The notes: generated from the sequence alone by a model not told the origin. Positions 1 through 9,096 are shown, counted from the stretch's first letter. The stretch: DNA of 56,694 bases from Balneolales bacterium (GCA_007134845.1 SLKA01000041.1:1-56694); one strand, 5' to 3'. Translations and numbers: made by a program.

Positions 1-287
1 AAAAGGTTTTCGGGGATCATGCCTACAAAATAAACCTGAATTCAACCAAATCGATGACAGGACATACACTCGGCGCAGCCGGTGCCGTTGAGTCCATTGC
101 CACCATTCTGGCGATTTATCATGGAATAATACCCCCGACGATTAACTACAAACATCCGGACCCCGATTGTGATCTGAATTATACCACCAATGAAGCTGAA
201 GTCAGGGATATTGAATATGGTCTGAATAATGCTTTCGGGTTTGGCGGTCATAACACAACTGTGGTTTTCAAAAAATTTGCAGAATAG
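1..287 (+). CDS. fabF: 3-oxoacyl-ACP synthase II, C-terminal end (partial)
   Basis: This is the 3' end of a beta-ketoacyl-ACP synthase that begins before the window; the reading frame starts at base 3. FabF extends fatty acyl chains by condensing acyl-enzyme with malonyl-ACP in the cytoplasm. About 94 residues are visible. They include the thiolase-fold motif [19 protein letters not shown], which carries the Lys and the first active-site His. The second motif is [17 protein letters not shown] near the C-terminus, where FabF proteins have NSFGFGGTN. The stop codon TAG overlaps the GTG start of rnc by one base. The acpP-fabF-rnc order is common in bacteria, although acpP lies outside the window. 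Confidence 0.95.
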   Translation, partial: KVFGDHAYKINLNSTKSMTGHTLGAAGAVESIATILAIYHGIIPPTINYKHPDPDCDLNYTTNEAEVRDIEYGLNNAFGFGGHNTTVVFKKFAE

Positions 288-1033
288 TGATTAAACGAAT
301 CCGGGCATTGCTTGAGCGGAAGCAGCTCGATTCTGAGCACATCAAAAAGATAAAAGCTGTCAGTAAATTGGTCGGCCTGCCCGCCTGCCGACCGGCTTTA
401 TACCTGAAGGCTTTGCGGCACAGGTCGCTGGTTGCCGAAAAGAAACTTGCAGCAACCGAGTCCTATGAGCAGCTTGAATTTATAGGAGATGCTGTACTGG
501 ATCTTATTGTCTCCGAGATTATTTTCAAAATGTACCCGGATGCCGGAGAGGGAATGCTCACCCAGCTCAGATCCCGTCTTGTCAAAGGTGAAATGCTTGC
601 AAGTATCGGCCGGAATATTGGCCTGATGGATTATATTGAACTTGGGGAGCGGGTAAAAAACCAGGGTATTGAGCATTCAGAAAGTGTTCTTGCCGATGCA
701 TTTGAAGCTCTGGTTGGTGCTGTCTTTCAGGATCATGGATACGATCCGTGTCGTGACTTCGTGGAAAGGCTTTACCAGGAATATGTCGATTTTGACGAAT
801 TGATATCAGCCAGGGATAACTTTAAAAGCATGCTTCTTGAAATGGTACAGGCAAAAAAAATGCCGGCCCCAATTTATCGCATTGTAAAGGAAACCGGGCC
901 GGGACACGAGAAGATTTTTGACGTGGAAGTTCGGGTCGATGATGAAGTCATGGGAGCCGGAAGTGGAAAAAACAAAAAAAAGGCGGAACAGGCTGCAGCA
1001 CGTTCTGCCATAAATATCCTGAGGAACATATAG
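287..1033 (+). CDS. rnc: Ribonuclease III
   Basis: This endoribonuclease cleaves double-stranded RNA and acts in rRNA processing and mRNA turnover. The 248-residue protein has the usual two domains. The N-terminal nuclease domain carries the signature EQLEFIGDAVLD at about residues 61-72, with metal-binding E64 and D68. A second acidic cluster, ADAFEALVGAVFQDHG, lies near residue 135. A double-stranded RNA-binding domain spans about 170-248, with a basic GSGKNKKKAEQAAARSA helix. The start is GTG at 287, sharing its G with the last base of the fabF stop (TAGTG), so translation is probably coupled to fabF. Length is normal for the family and no key residue is missing. Confidence 0.97.
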   Translation: MIKRIRALLERKQLDSEHIKKIKAVSKLVGLPACRPALYLKALRHRSLVAEKKLAATESYEQLEFIGDAVLDLIVSEIIFKMYPDAGEGMLTQLRSRLVKGEMLASIGRNIGLMDYIELGERVKNQGIEHSESVLADAFEALVGAVFQDHGYDPCRDFVERLYQEYVDFDELISARDNFKSMLLEMVQAKKMPAPIYRIVKETGPGHEKIFDVEVRVDDEVMGAGSGKNKKKAEQAAARSAINILRNI

Positions 1034-1112
1034 TTATTCTGTTGTATCTTCTCTCCAATATTATTTGGTAATTTACTTTTTTGGTACCAATAACAATAAT
1101 TCACAGCATTGT

Positions 1113-2183
1113 ATGTCACAGTCGACGATCGAAATAAAAAGGACTCCTCATTCGAGGTTATCCGAAATTGATTTCGATAATCTCACTTTTGGTGAACAAT
1201 TTTCAGACCACATGCTTGAAGTCCGTTACAGTGACGGACGCTGGCATGAACCACAGATTTTACCCTATGGCCAGATTCCGATGTATCCGGCCGTTTCCAC
1301 TCTGCACTACGGGCAGGCTGTATTTGAAGGGATGAAGGCTTTTCGTTATCAGGAAGATAAAGTCAATATCTTCAGAATTGACAAGCACTATGAGCGATTC
1401 CGCCGATCTTGCGAACGCGTGTGCATTCCTGAAGTGCCGGAAGGTATATTCAAGGATGGCATGAAGGAGCTTGTGCAAATTGATCGTGGCTGGGTGCCCA
1501 AATCAAAATACAAGTCGTTATATATCCGCCCGATTGTTTTTGCTTCAGATCAGACACTTGGATTGCGTGCGTCCAGAAATTATCGCTTCTATGTAATCTG
1601 CAGCCCGGTGGGGAATTATTACTCCGAGGGTATCAAACCCATCCGTCTCACCACCATGCCAAAGTACGTACGTGCCGTTCTTGGCGGAGTGGGTGATGTA
1701 AAGGTGCCCGGCAACTATGCGGCAAGTCTTCAACCCACCACCAAGGCTCAGCAAATGGGCTACACCCAGGTGCTTTGGCTTGATGCGGTAGAGCACAGAT
1801 ATGTCGAGGAAGTCGGAAGCATGAATATCTTTTTTGTGATCGGAGACACCCTCGTAACTCCGCCGCTCAACGGCAGCATTCTGCCCGGCATTACCCGAAG
1901 CAGCATCCTGGAACTGGCAAAAGCCGAAGGCATGAAAATAGAAGAGCGTCCCGTTACCATTGAACAACTGGCATCTATGCATGACAAGGGCCAGGTGAAA
2001 GAAATATTCGGGGCAGGCACTGCAGCTGTGATATCACCCGTTGGGTTAATACATCATGAAGAGTACCAGATTTCCATGGCAGCTGATGAAATGGGACCGG
2101 TTGCCAAATGGTTCTATGATAAAATCACCGGCATTCATCATGGTGAAGTCAAGGACCCTGACTCGTGGTGCTCCCTATTGTAA
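1113..2183 (+). CDS. ilvE: Branched-chain amino acid aminotransferase
   Basis: This PLP enzyme of fold-type IV transfers the amino group between glutamate and the branched-chain 2-oxo acids, the last step of Leu, Ile and Val synthesis. The 356-residue protein matches the longer eukaryote-like BCAT subgroup. Visible motifs are YGQAVFEGMKAFRY, RPIVFAS, and GGVGDVKVPGNYAASL, whose Lys197 should hold the cofactor. EEVGSMNIFFV and FGAGTAAVISPVG follow near the C-terminus. The ATG at 1113 was chosen because family similarity begins just after it; an in-frame extension to 1065 adds only a low-complexity stretch. No other ilv genes are nearby. Confidence 0.95.
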   Translation: MSQSTIEIKRTPHSRLSEIDFDNLTFGEQFSDHMLEVRYSDGRWHEPQILPYGQIPMYPAVSTLHYGQAVFEGMKAFRYQEDKVNIFRIDKHYERFRRSCERVCIPEVPEGIFKDGMKELVQIDRGWVPKSKYKSLYIRPIVFASDQTLGLRASRNYRFYVICSPVGNYYSEGIKPIRLTTMPKYVRAVLGGVGDVKVPGNYAASLQPTTKAQQMGYTQVLWLDAVEHRYVEEVGSMNIFFVIGDTLVTPPLNGSILPGITRSSILELAKAEGMKIEERPVTIEQLASMHDKGQVKEIFGAGTAAVISPVGLIHHEEYQISMAADEMGPVAKWFYDKITGIHHGEVKDPDSWCSLL

Positions 2184-2213
2184 AGATCATTTGAAATCGT
2201 AACGGCTTTTCTC

Positions 2214-3062
2214 ATGAAGGCATATCTGGATCTGATTGACCGCGTGCTTCAAAACGGCATTCGGAAGGAGAATCGTACTGGAATTGATACGATCTCTTCT
2301 TTTGCCGAATTCTACAAGATCGACCTTCAGGACGGTTATCCACTGCTGACTACAAAGAAAGTCCCTTTTCGATCGGTAATCCTCGAATTGCTTTGGTATC
2401 TGAGAGGTGAAGATCATGTCCGGTGGCTCAGAGATGAAAACAACTGTCATATCTGGGATGCGTGGGCTGATGAAAATGGATATGTGGGACCTATTTACCC
2501 TGTGATGTGGAGACGATTTCCTTATTTTGAGGAAGAGGAGATTGATCTGGAAGGCAATGCGGGTAATCTTACAAAGATGGCGTTCCAAAAAAAAGAATTT
2601 GATCAGATCCGAAATGCTATCGAGCTACTGAGAACAGATCCTCACAGCAGACGCATTGTTATCAATGCCTGGCATCCTGGGCTTTTAGACAAGATGGCAC
2701 TGCCTCCTTGTCACGTCATGTTCATATTCAATGTCACTGACGGAAGATTAAACTGCCATCTCACGCAGCGCTCCGGTGATATTGCGCTGGGTATTCCGTT
2801 CAACCTTGCCTGTTATTCTGCGTTAACCATGGCAATGGCGAAGCTGACCGGACTTGAACCTGGCGAATTCGCACACACCATCGTGGACGCGCATATCTAT
2901 GTCAATCATGTGGATGGACTAAGGGAGCAGCTGACCCGTGATCCGAAACCGCTGCCCAGGCTTGAGATCAGTCCGAAAGACATTGATGAGCTTTCCCTTG
3001 AGGATTTCAAACTCATGGATTACAATCCTCATCCCAGAATACCATTTGAAGTGGCTGTTTAA
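2214..3062 (+). CDS. thyA: Thymidylate synthase
   Basis: ThyA methylates dUMP to dTMP with methylene-tetrahydrofolate and releases dihydrofolate. The protein is 282 residues. The catalytic cysteine is Cys166 in LPPCHVMFIFNV. The folate and nucleotide motifs are RTGIDTISSF at the N-terminus, RRIVINAWHPGLLDKM, QRSGDIALGIPFN, and DAHIYVNHVDGL near the C-terminus, all in the family order. It lies 15 bases upstream of folA, which regenerates the tetrahydrofolate it consumes, so the two are very likely one transcript. The classical ThyA makes a flavin-dependent ThyX unnecessary. The protein is slightly longer than the 264-residue E. coli enzyme, with an acidic insert (EEEEIDLEG) at about residue 105. 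Confidence 0.98.
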   Translation: MKAYLDLIDRVLQNGIRKENRTGIDTISSFAEFYKIDLQDGYPLLTTKKVPFRSVILELLWYLRGEDHVRWLRDENNCHIWDAWADENGYVGPIYPVMWRRFPYFEEEEIDLEGNAGNLTKMAFQKKEFDQIRNAIELLRTDPHSRRIVINAWHPGLLDKMALPPCHVMFIFNVTDGRLNCHLTQRSGDIALGIPFNLACYSALTMAMAKLTGLEPGEFAHTIVDAHIYVNHVDGLREQLTRDPKPLPRLEISPKDIDELSLEDFKLMDYNPHPRIPFEVAV

Positions 3063-3077
3063 ACCAATCCCATCATC

Positions 3078-3557
3078 ATGATTATCAGCATGATCGCTGC
3101 ACATGATCTAAATCTGGTTATTGGCAGGGATGGAACGCTTCCCTGGCACATCCCGGAAGATCTGGCGCATTTCAAAAACAGAACTAGCGGGCACTCTGTA
3201 ATCATGGGACGCGGCGTATTCGAGGAGCTTGGGGAAAAGCCGCTTCCCCGCAGAAGGAATATCGTACTTAGTCGCAGCAGGACCTATGACAACGTGGAAG
3301 CATGTAAGAACAAACAGGAGGTATTTGAGCTGCTTCGCAATGAAAAAAAGATCTACATTATCGGCGGGGAGCAAATATATCGTCTTTTTTATCCCGATAG
3401 TACACGACTGGAAATGACAGTTATTCATGAGAACTATGAGGGAGACACCTTTTTCCCGGACTACCGGGCAGATATAGGCAGTATCTGGAAGGAGATATAC
3501 AGGCAGGACAGGGCAGGTCTTTCGTTTGTTGATTATGAACGAATCCGCCAGAAATGA
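3078..3557 (+). CDS. folA: Dihydrofolate reductase
   Basis: FolA reduces dihydrofolate to tetrahydrofolate with NADPH and completes the thymidylate cycle started by the preceding thyA. The 159-residue protein has the classic N-terminal IAAHDLNLVIGRDGTLPWHIP, where LPW lines the folate pocket and the acidic residue of IPEDLAHFK is the proton relay. The NADPH motifs VIMGRGVFEELG and IYIIGGEQIYRLF follow. The ATG at 3078 is the last of several candidate positions in a CATCATCATG run. Its stop codon overlaps the start of the M1 peptidase gene (ATGA at 3554-3557), so the three genes appear translationally coupled. Metabolically the peptidase is unrelated. Confidence 0.97.
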   Translation: MIISMIAAHDLNLVIGRDGTLPWHIPEDLAHFKNRTSGHSVIMGRGVFEELGEKPLPRRRNIVLSRSRTYDNVEACKNKQEVFELLRNEKKIYIIGGEQIYRLFYPDSTRLEMTVIHENYEGDTFFPDYRADIGSIWKEIYRQDRAGLSFVDYERIRQK

Positions 3558-5335
3558 AAATATACGACAGTTTTCATATTGTGATGCATGTAATGCTTGT
3601 GATGCTGCTTGTCAGCAGTGCTCTTATGCCGGATGTTCCGGTAATTGTACCACTGAGTGAATATGAAAACAATATCCTCGACTCCGGTGGCAAGCTGGTG
3701 GAAGAACAGGCGGCTCTGGACGTATATTATTATGAACTGGATCTGACGATTGATCCCTATGACAGTACGATCAACGGCAGCGTGCTGATGCAATCCCATG
3801 TCATGCGGCAATTGGATACCTATGTTGCTCATCTGGACACTGTATTTGATGTTCACCATGTCCATTACCACCATCCGGATGATGAATCGCCCCTCAGGGC
3901 GCTTGATTTTACCCATGAAAATGGATTGGTGATCGCTCAGCTACCCCATAAGCTGGAACCGGGAGAAAAGCTGAAAATAACTGTTTTCTATTCCGGAAGT
4001 CCGAGAATGGCGCCAAATCCTCCCTGGGAAGGAGGGTTCACCTGGGACCGCACCGATAACGGTGAGCCCTGGTTTGGCGTTTCATGTCAGGTGAATGGAG
4101 CGGATATCTGGTGGCCGGTGAAGGACCATCCTTCAGACCGCCCGGACTCTGTATCGCTGTCGATCACCGTGCCTGAATCACTGACCGCCGTCTCCAATGG
4201 CGTGCTTCGGTCTGTGGACCAGCGCATGCCCGGCACGAAAACCTTTCACTGGGTGACCAGGCATCCTATCAGCAACTATGCTGTAACCGTGAATGCAGGT
4301 CCCTATGTTGAACTTGAAAGAAAATACGAAAGCATCACCGGCCAGGTTTTTCCAATCTATTTCTGGGCGCTTCCCCGGCACCGGGAGAAAGCTGATGAAC
4401 TGATGGACCAGATTGTGCATCAGATGCGCTTCCTGGAGCAGCTTCTGGGGCCTTATCCGTACAGGGATGAAAAATACGGTGTTGTGGAAGCACCGTTTTT
4501 CGGCATGGAACATCAGACCATTATTGCATATGGCGCCGGATATCAGAATGATACGGTATTCGATACCAATTCCGGTTTCGATGATCTGCACCATCATGAA
4601 CTTTCACATGAGTGGTGGGGCAATCTTGTGACTGCTTCCGACTGGAAGGATTTCTGGATTCATGAAGGATTCGGAACCTATATGCAGCCGCTTTACGCCG
4701 AACATCTGCATGGCAAGGAGCAGTATCGTTACTTTATGAAGCGCCTTTATCAGCGTATTTTAAATAATTTGCCCATTGCACCTGATGAGAGCCGGACAAC
4801 GAGAGAGATGTTCGATGGCAGAGATATCTATATGAAAGGAGCATGGGTGCTTCACACACTTCGAAAACTCATAGGCGATGATGCTTTTTTCACGACGCTG
4901 GCTGAAATGACGTATCCGAATACGGTCCGTCCGTCCCGACCATACGGAAACTCCGGGGCTTCGGATTATCGGTTTAATAGTAACGCAACGACCGGATCCA
5001 AATCCATTAGTGAAGTGCCGGCCCGGTTTACAGACACCCGGGATTATATCAATCTGGTCCGGGTAATAACGGGCCAAGACCTGAAATGGTTCTTTTACAC
5101 CTATCTGAAGCACAGTGATCTGCCGGAACTATTAAAAAAATGGGACGATGATTCTCTGATACTTTCATGGTCCACGCCATCAGACTACGATTTTCCCATG
5201 CCTGTGGAAGTGTGCGATGGTCAAAACTGCATGTCGGTGATACCTGATGGTGAAACTGCGATAAATATACGGCATCGGGATGAATTGAAAATTGACCCCC
5301 ACAACAAAGTGCTGCGGTCGGGGCTTTATCGTTAA
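3554..5335 (+). CDS. M1 family metallopeptidase (secreted aminopeptidase)
   Basis: This is a zinc aminopeptidase of the gluzincin M1 family, predicted to be exported because the first ~25 residues form a hydrophobic signal-like stretch. The active site looks intact. The zinc motif HELSH is at residues 348-352 in HHHELSHEWWGN, and the third ligand is Glu371 in WIHEGFGTY. A GAMEN-like exopeptidase loop reads FFGMEHQT, and a catalytic-tyrosine region reads IYMKGAWVLHTLR. The beta-sandwich N-terminal domain precedes the catalytic domain. The 593-residue length fits a short M1 protein without the C-terminal superhelix. It overlaps folA by four bases. A second, inactive M1 relative lies at 23230-25557. 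Confidence 0.9.
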   Translation: MKIYDSFHIVMHVMLVMLLVSSALMPDVPVIVPLSEYENNILDSGGKLVEEQAALDVYYYELDLTIDPYDSTINGSVLMQSHVMRQLDTYVAHLDTVFDVHHVHYHHPDDESPLRALDFTHENGLVIAQLPHKLEPGEKLKITVFYSGSPRMAPNPPWEGGFTWDRTDNGEPWFGVSCQVNGADIWWPVKDHPSDRPDSVSLSITVPESLTAVSNGVLRSVDQRMPGTKTFHWVTRHPISNYAVTVNAGPYVELERKYESITGQVFPIYFWALPRHREKADELMDQIVHQMRFLEQLLGPYPYRDEKYGVVEAPFFGMEHQTIIAYGAGYQNDTVFDTNSGFDDLHHHELSHEWWGNLVTASDWKDFWIHEGFGTYMQPLYAEHLHGKEQYRYFMKRLYQRILNNLPIAPDESRTTREMFDGRDIYMKGAWVLHTLRKLIGDDAFFTTLAEMTYPNTVRPSRPYGNSGASDYRFNSNATTGSKSISEVPARFTDTRDYINLVRVITGQDLKWFFYTYLKHSDLPELLKKWDDDSLILSWSTPSDYDFPMPVEVCDGQNCMSVIPDGETAINIRHRDELKIDPHNKVLRSGLYR

Positions 5336-5339
5336 GCCT

Positions 5340-6365
5340 TCAGCTTTCAAAAGCGCGGGATTCCTCTTTGGCTGCGGAATCCGAATCATCAATGACAAAC
5401 GAGTAGGGGAGAGACCAGGCACCGGTAACACCATAGAAATCGATGGCCATGACCCGGATTTCAAAGTCACCGGCTCCGGACAAAATGGTTGAGAACTGAT
5501 TGCTGTGGTGAAGTGTCACAACGTGGTGGGTCTTTTGCGAATCGTTTTGATAAATATGAACAAGGTATTGATCGGTCATGGCAATGGGGGTCCACCGCAA
5601 GGTGACATTAGACCCGTTGATTGAGGCAGTATCTCTCGCAGTTGCAGGCGTAACCACAATAGAATCCATAATTACAGGCTGTTCAGGCAAGGTGATCCGG
5701 GAATAATTTGCTGTTGTAACCCTGCCCATGATACCGGTGCTCTCGGATATCTCAAAAGGCTTGCCATGGTTGTTCCACCAAAGCGATCCCCTTTTTGAAG
5801 TCAGAATCATGCCGGATTCGCCCCTGCAATGAACTCCAAAAGATAATGGCGGCGACCCTTCAACATGATACAGGGACTCATCGAAGCAGTGAATGATTTC
5901 AGGAAAGGAAGTGGTTATCGTGTCATATTCGAAGAGAATTTCGGCACTTTTCAATGTCAATTTTGTGCCATCCGGACTGACAACGACTATCGAGGATGGA
6001 AAAAGGATCATTGATCCTTCTGGTTGAAAATTCAGCACTGCAAAATGTTTTGCACAAGTCTCCACGATGTCACCGGGCATCAGTTCGCTTCCCGGATCCG
6101 ATGCTACCCGTTTGTTTTCACGGATAACTTTAAGACAGCTGTGGGAATAAGTTACACTGGCAAATCCGGCCTTATCCGTATCTATGGTATCAGACTCCGC
6201 ATCTTTGGTATCGGACAGGGCGTTATCCCGATTCAGGGTATCCTCTGATGAAACAGCCGGCATTTCGGATATGATGAGGGTATCAGCAACATCAAGGGTG
6301 TCAGCCTCCGGATTAAGTGCGGCTGTCAAAGAGAGCAGCAAGAGAGATAACAGTAGGATAAACAT
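5340..6365 (-). CDS. Secreted FecR-like protein with Fn3-like C-terminal domain
   Basis: The product is not recognised as a named protein. The first ~17 residues (MFILLLSLLLLSLTAAL) look like a signal peptide. Residues ~20-65 are a Asp/Thr-rich linker with repeated DTL/DTI units, probably unstructured. Residues ~75-230 resemble the FecR domain: GSELMPGDIVETCAKHFAVLNFQPEGSMILFPSS matches its pattern of a GD-I-T turn, a strand, then a DGS-like turn. Residues ~245-325 resemble a fibronectin type III domain, with TLRWTPIAMTDQYLVHIY and FEIRVMAIDFYG. There is no sigma factor or TonB receptor nearby, so a classical FecIR role is unlikely. It follows the HD gene by 14 bases on the same strand. Confidence 0.6.
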   Translation of the reverse strand: MFILLLSLLLLSLTAALNPEADTLDVADTLIISEMPAVSSEDTLNRDNALSDTKDAESDTIDTDKAGFASVTYSHSCLKVIRENKRVASDPGSELMPGDIVETCAKHFAVLNFQPEGSMILFPSSIVVVSPDGTKLTLKSAEILFEYDTITTSFPEIIHCFDESLYHVEGSPPLSFGVHCRGESGMILTSKRGSLWWNNHGKPFEISESTGIMGRVTTANYSRITLPEQPVIMDSIVVTPATARDTASINGSNVTLRWTPIAMTDQYLVHIYQNDSQKTHHVVTLHHSNQFSTILSGAGDFEIRVMAIDFYGVTGAWSLPYSFVIDDSDSAAKEESRAFES

Positions 6366-6379
6366 GAAGATAAAGATGA

Positions 6380-7639
6380 TTATGCGTGCAGTGACAAATC
6401 CTTCAAATGTACTACATAGTGTTTGATGACTGGCCGGGTCAGTGCTATAATGTGCTGGCTGTCTGATGCCTTGGAGAACTCAACAGCTACATCGTCATTT
6501 TGCAGAATCCAGATTCCATCACTTTGATACGTATAGGCTTCACTTTGACTAAAATCATGAAAAAGATAGCAGTCTACGGTTTCATGATCAGCGGGGAGTC
6601 CCATCTTTTCCAAAAATTCAGCAGTCTGTTTTTTCCATTTGCCATGCTGTTTTTCCGATGGTTTCTTATCGAGTATTGTGGTGCGGAAAAAATCCCGATT
6701 CAAAAAACGACGGCACAAATCGCGCAAAACAGGGTCATCAAAATGCTGCCAGTACTTCAGATTCATTAATATATCATTGTCGTCGAGATTCACAAACGAA
6801 TCCAGCATTTTTTTACTTACTTTCTTTGCAGAGGACTGCTTTTCCCTGAAAAAAAACTCGAGTGCCGGAGAGTAGAATGGAAGAGCGACTTTCTTATCTA
6901 ACAGTCTCCGCGCGTATTTTAGTATGGCAAGCAAAAGTTTATCACCAGCAAGAACCGTTTTATGGAGATAGACCTGCATGTACATCAATCTGCGAGCGAC
7001 AATATAATTTTCAATAGCGTATATCCCTTTTTTGTCAATGACAATATTTCCCTGGTGTACTCTCATGGTGCGTATGATCCGGTCAATGCCGACAGCCCCT
7101 TCCTGCACACCTGTGAACATGCTGTCGCGCCGAATGTAATCCAGCCTGTCGATATCAAGTTGTGATGCAGTAAGCTGATGCAGGAATTTCTTTGGATAGC
7201 GATTGGTAAAAATATCAATCGCTGTGTCGAGGCGCCCATCAAACTGCCGGTTCAATTCCTCCATCAACAGCAAAGTGAGCTGTTCATGATTGGTGTTACA
7301 GATGATGCTCCTTTCAAGCGTATGGGAAAACGGACCATGGCCGATATCATGCAGAAGAATCGCTATAAGAGTGCTTTCAAATTCCTTATGGGTGATTGTG
7401 GTGTCTCTCTCACGAAGGTGATTCAGCACTCGCTGCATCAGGCCCAGCGCACCAAGCGCATGTGAAAACCTTGAGTGTTCTGCACCAGGAAATACCGTAT
7501 TTGCAAGGCCTAATTGCCGTATGCGTCGCAGTCGCTGGACATAGGGATGATCAAGCAAACGCAATACCAGCCCTTTGGGGACATGTATAAAACCGTGTAC
7601 CGGATCTGTGAAAATTTTGTATTGCGTGGATTTGTCCAT
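6380..7639 (-). CDS. HD-domain phosphohydrolase (dGTPase/SAMHD1-like)
   Basis: This belongs to the HD superfamily of metal-dependent phosphohydrolases, in the group related to dNTP triphosphohydrolases. The diagnostic opening is YKIFTDPVHGFI at residues 7-18. The metal site is formed by His60 in AEHSRFSHALG, His97-Asp98 in LLHDIGHGPFSH, and a downstream Asp in the QLDIDRLDYIRRDS region, where SAMHD1-type proteins have the same DRLDYLLRDS pattern. The substrate cannot be told from sequence; dNTP hydrolysis is plausible. I start it at the ATG at 7639 (419 residues), because the eight extra residues available from a TTG at 7663 fall before family similarity begins. It probably shares a transcript with the FecR-like gene downstream. 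Confidence 0.85.
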   Translation of the reverse strand: MDKSTQYKIFTDPVHGFIHVPKGLVLRLLDHPYVQRLRRIRQLGLANTVFPGAEHSRFSHALGALGLMQRVLNHLRERDTTITHKEFESTLIAILLHDIGHGPFSHTLERSIICNTNHEQLTLLLMEELNRQFDGRLDTAIDIFTNRYPKKFLHQLTASQLDIDRLDYIRRDSMFTGVQEGAVGIDRIIRTMRVHQGNIVIDKKGIYAIENYIVARRLMYMQVYLHKTVLAGDKLLLAILKYARRLLDKKVALPFYSPALEFFFREKQSSAKKVSKKMLDSFVNLDDNDILMNLKYWQHFDDPVLRDLCRRFLNRDFFRTTILDKKPSEKQHGKWKKQTAEFLEKMGLPADHETVDCYLFHDFSQSEAYTYQSDGIWILQNDDVAVEFSKASDSQHIIALTRPVIKHYVVHLKDLSLHA

Positions 7640-7759
7640 TAAAATTGCGCTGTTTCGATGCAATTAGCCCTTTTATTGCTAATACGAGCATAAAGTACTG
7701 AAATGGTCCGTGAAAATAAGTATTATTTGACGATCAGAATACCAAACAGAGGAATTAAT

Positions 7760-8836
7760 ATGGCATTTGACAAAAACACAGAAGAGTTTCTGGAAAAACT
7801 GCTGGTCACTCCGAGTCCGACCGGTTTTGAAAAAGCAGGCCAACAGGTCTGGATCGACTATCTTACGCCGATTGCCGATGTCATTGAAACGGATGCATAC
7901 GGATCAGCGGCTGCCCGGATCGAGGTGGGACCGGATGCTATCACGGTCATGCTGGAAGCGCATTGTGATGAAATAGGCATGATAGTGCAGTATGTCGATG
8001 AATCGGGTTTCGTCTATATCAATCGTGTGGGCGGCAGTGATCCGGGAATAGCCAGAGCCAGAAAAGTGTTCATACACAGCCGCGATGGCATCGTAAGCGG
8101 TATTATCGGAAATACGGCAATACATCTTCAGGAACGAGATAATAACAAACTACCCAAGTGGAGTGACCTGTTTATCGATATCGGTGCTTCTAACAGGGAA
8201 GAAGCGCTTGGCATGATACGCGTGGGTGACCCGATCACCCTTGCAGAACAATTTGAGTATTTGTCAGATGAGCTTATAAGCGGACGTGCACTTGATAACC
8301 GTCTGGGCGGATTTGTAATTGCGCGAGTTATTGACATACTCAGAGTGCGACGATCCGAACTGAAAGTCAATGTCATTGCATTGAATGCCGTGCAGGAGGA
8401 GGTAGGCGGTTTTGGAGCCAGGATGATGGCGTATCGTTATGATCCTGATGTAGCAATTGTTACAGATGTCACGCATTCCACCGATACACCAGGAATCAAT
8501 CACAAACAGCATGGACTCGTAAAACTGGGAAAAGGTCCGGTCATTAATCACGGAGGGGCCAACCATCCGATGGTTCTGGCACACTTTGAGGATGTGGCGG
8601 AGAAAACCGGCATAGAACTGCAGAGAGAGGCCTCCGGATCCCGTACCGGTACCGATACGGACAGTATCTTCTATCAAAAGAAGGGGATACCCAGCGGTTT
8701 GGTTTCACTTCCATTGCGATACATGCACAGTCCGGTAGAAATGGCTTCATTGTCGGATGTCGTCCAACTTACAGACTTTCTGGCTGAGGCGGTGCTGGCC
8801 ATCCGGAGAGATCAATCCTTCTCACTTTTCGGTTGA
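7760..8836 (+). CDS. M42 family metallopeptidase (glutamyl aminopeptidase-like)
   Basis: This is a cytoplasmic dinuclear-metal aminopeptidase of the M42 (FrvX/YsdC/TET) family, which usually assembles as a dodecamer and trims peptides. Motifs appear in order: SPTGFEKAG, AHCDEIGMIV (metal His and catalytic Asp), GRALDNRLGG (bridging Asp), QEEVGGFGA (catalytic Glu), and TDVTHSTDTPG. A late GTDTDSIFYQKKGIPSGLVSLPLRYMHSP stretch, split here only by position, carries the last metal His. The ATG at 7760 is preceded by a good AGAGGA ribosome site six bases upstream, so I prefer it over an in-frame ATG at 7703. Length 358 residues is standard. The stop codon lies inside a duplicated terminator arm. 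Confidence 0.92.
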   Translation: MAFDKNTEEFLEKLLVTPSPTGFEKAGQQVWIDYLTPIADVIETDAYGSAAARIEVGPDAITVMLEAHCDEIGMIVQYVDESGFVYINRVGGSDPGIARARKVFIHSRDGIVSGIIGNTAIHLQERDNNKLPKWSDLFIDIGASNREEALGMIRVGDPITLAEQFEYLSDELISGRALDNRLGGFVIARVIDILRVRRSELKVNVIALNAVQEEVGGFGARMMAYRYDPDVAIVTDVTHSTDTPGINHKQHGLVKLGKGPVINHGGANHPMVLAHFEDVAEKTGIELQREASGSRTGTDTDSIFYQKKGIPSGLVSLPLRYMHSPVEMASLSDVVQLTDFLAEAVLAIRRDQSFSLFG

Positions 8837-8893
8837 AATAAAAAAGCCAATTGAAATAAAAAAGCCATATCGATTGCTCGAATTGGCTTTTTT
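8833..8893. terminator. Bidirectional terminator with tandemly duplicated left arm
   Basis: An exact 13-base inverted repeat, AAAAAAGCCAATT at 8840-8852 and AATTGGCTTTTTT at 8881-8893, lies between the convergent M42 and Hc1 genes and can end transcription from either side. The left arm is duplicated: TTGAAATAAAAAAGCCA occurs at 8833-8849 and again at 8851-8867, an 18-base tandem repeat that includes the M42 stop codon. The second copy can form only a shorter stem. Confidence 0.8.
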
Positions 8894-8922
8894 AAAAACG
8901 TAAAGAAAAATTAGAAATTTTT

Positions 8923-9096
8923 CTACTGCTTTTTATTGCTCTGAATATCCACACGGATATCCTGTGACAATTTTTTAAGATCCTGGAGTAATTTTCTTGC
9001 GCGAGTTCCAGCAGTTTTATTTCCCTTGCTGTAGAATTTCTCCATATCCACCTCTAATTCATCAACCAAAGATTTTATTTCGTTGAATCTGTTCAT
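8923..9096 (-). CDS. Histone H1-like protein Hc1 family (57 residues)
   Basis: This small gene encodes 57 residues beginning MNRFNEIKSLVDELEVD and continuing FYSKGNKTAGTRARKLLQDLKK. It resembles the Hc1-like proteins common in Bacteroidota and Chlorobiota, which share the pattern of an N-terminal helix, a KGNKxAGTRxRK turn and an LQxLKKLxQxIRxxxQ helix. Such proteins are thought to bind DNA and affect chromosome compaction; direct function in this group is uncertain. The ATG at 9096 has a GGAG eight bases upstream. It converges on the M42 gene and shares its terminator. The protein is basic with alternating charged helices, and it is probably abundantly expressed, though no expression evidence exists in sequence alone. 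Confidence 0.85.
   Translation of the reverse strand: MNRFNEIKSLVDELEVDMEKFYSKGNKTAGTRARKLLQDLKKLSQDIRVDIQSNKKQ

Noticed and set aside
1545-1982. Minus-strand open frame opposite ilvE
   Set aside because: Lies entirely inside a well-supported aminotransferase and has no recognisable features.
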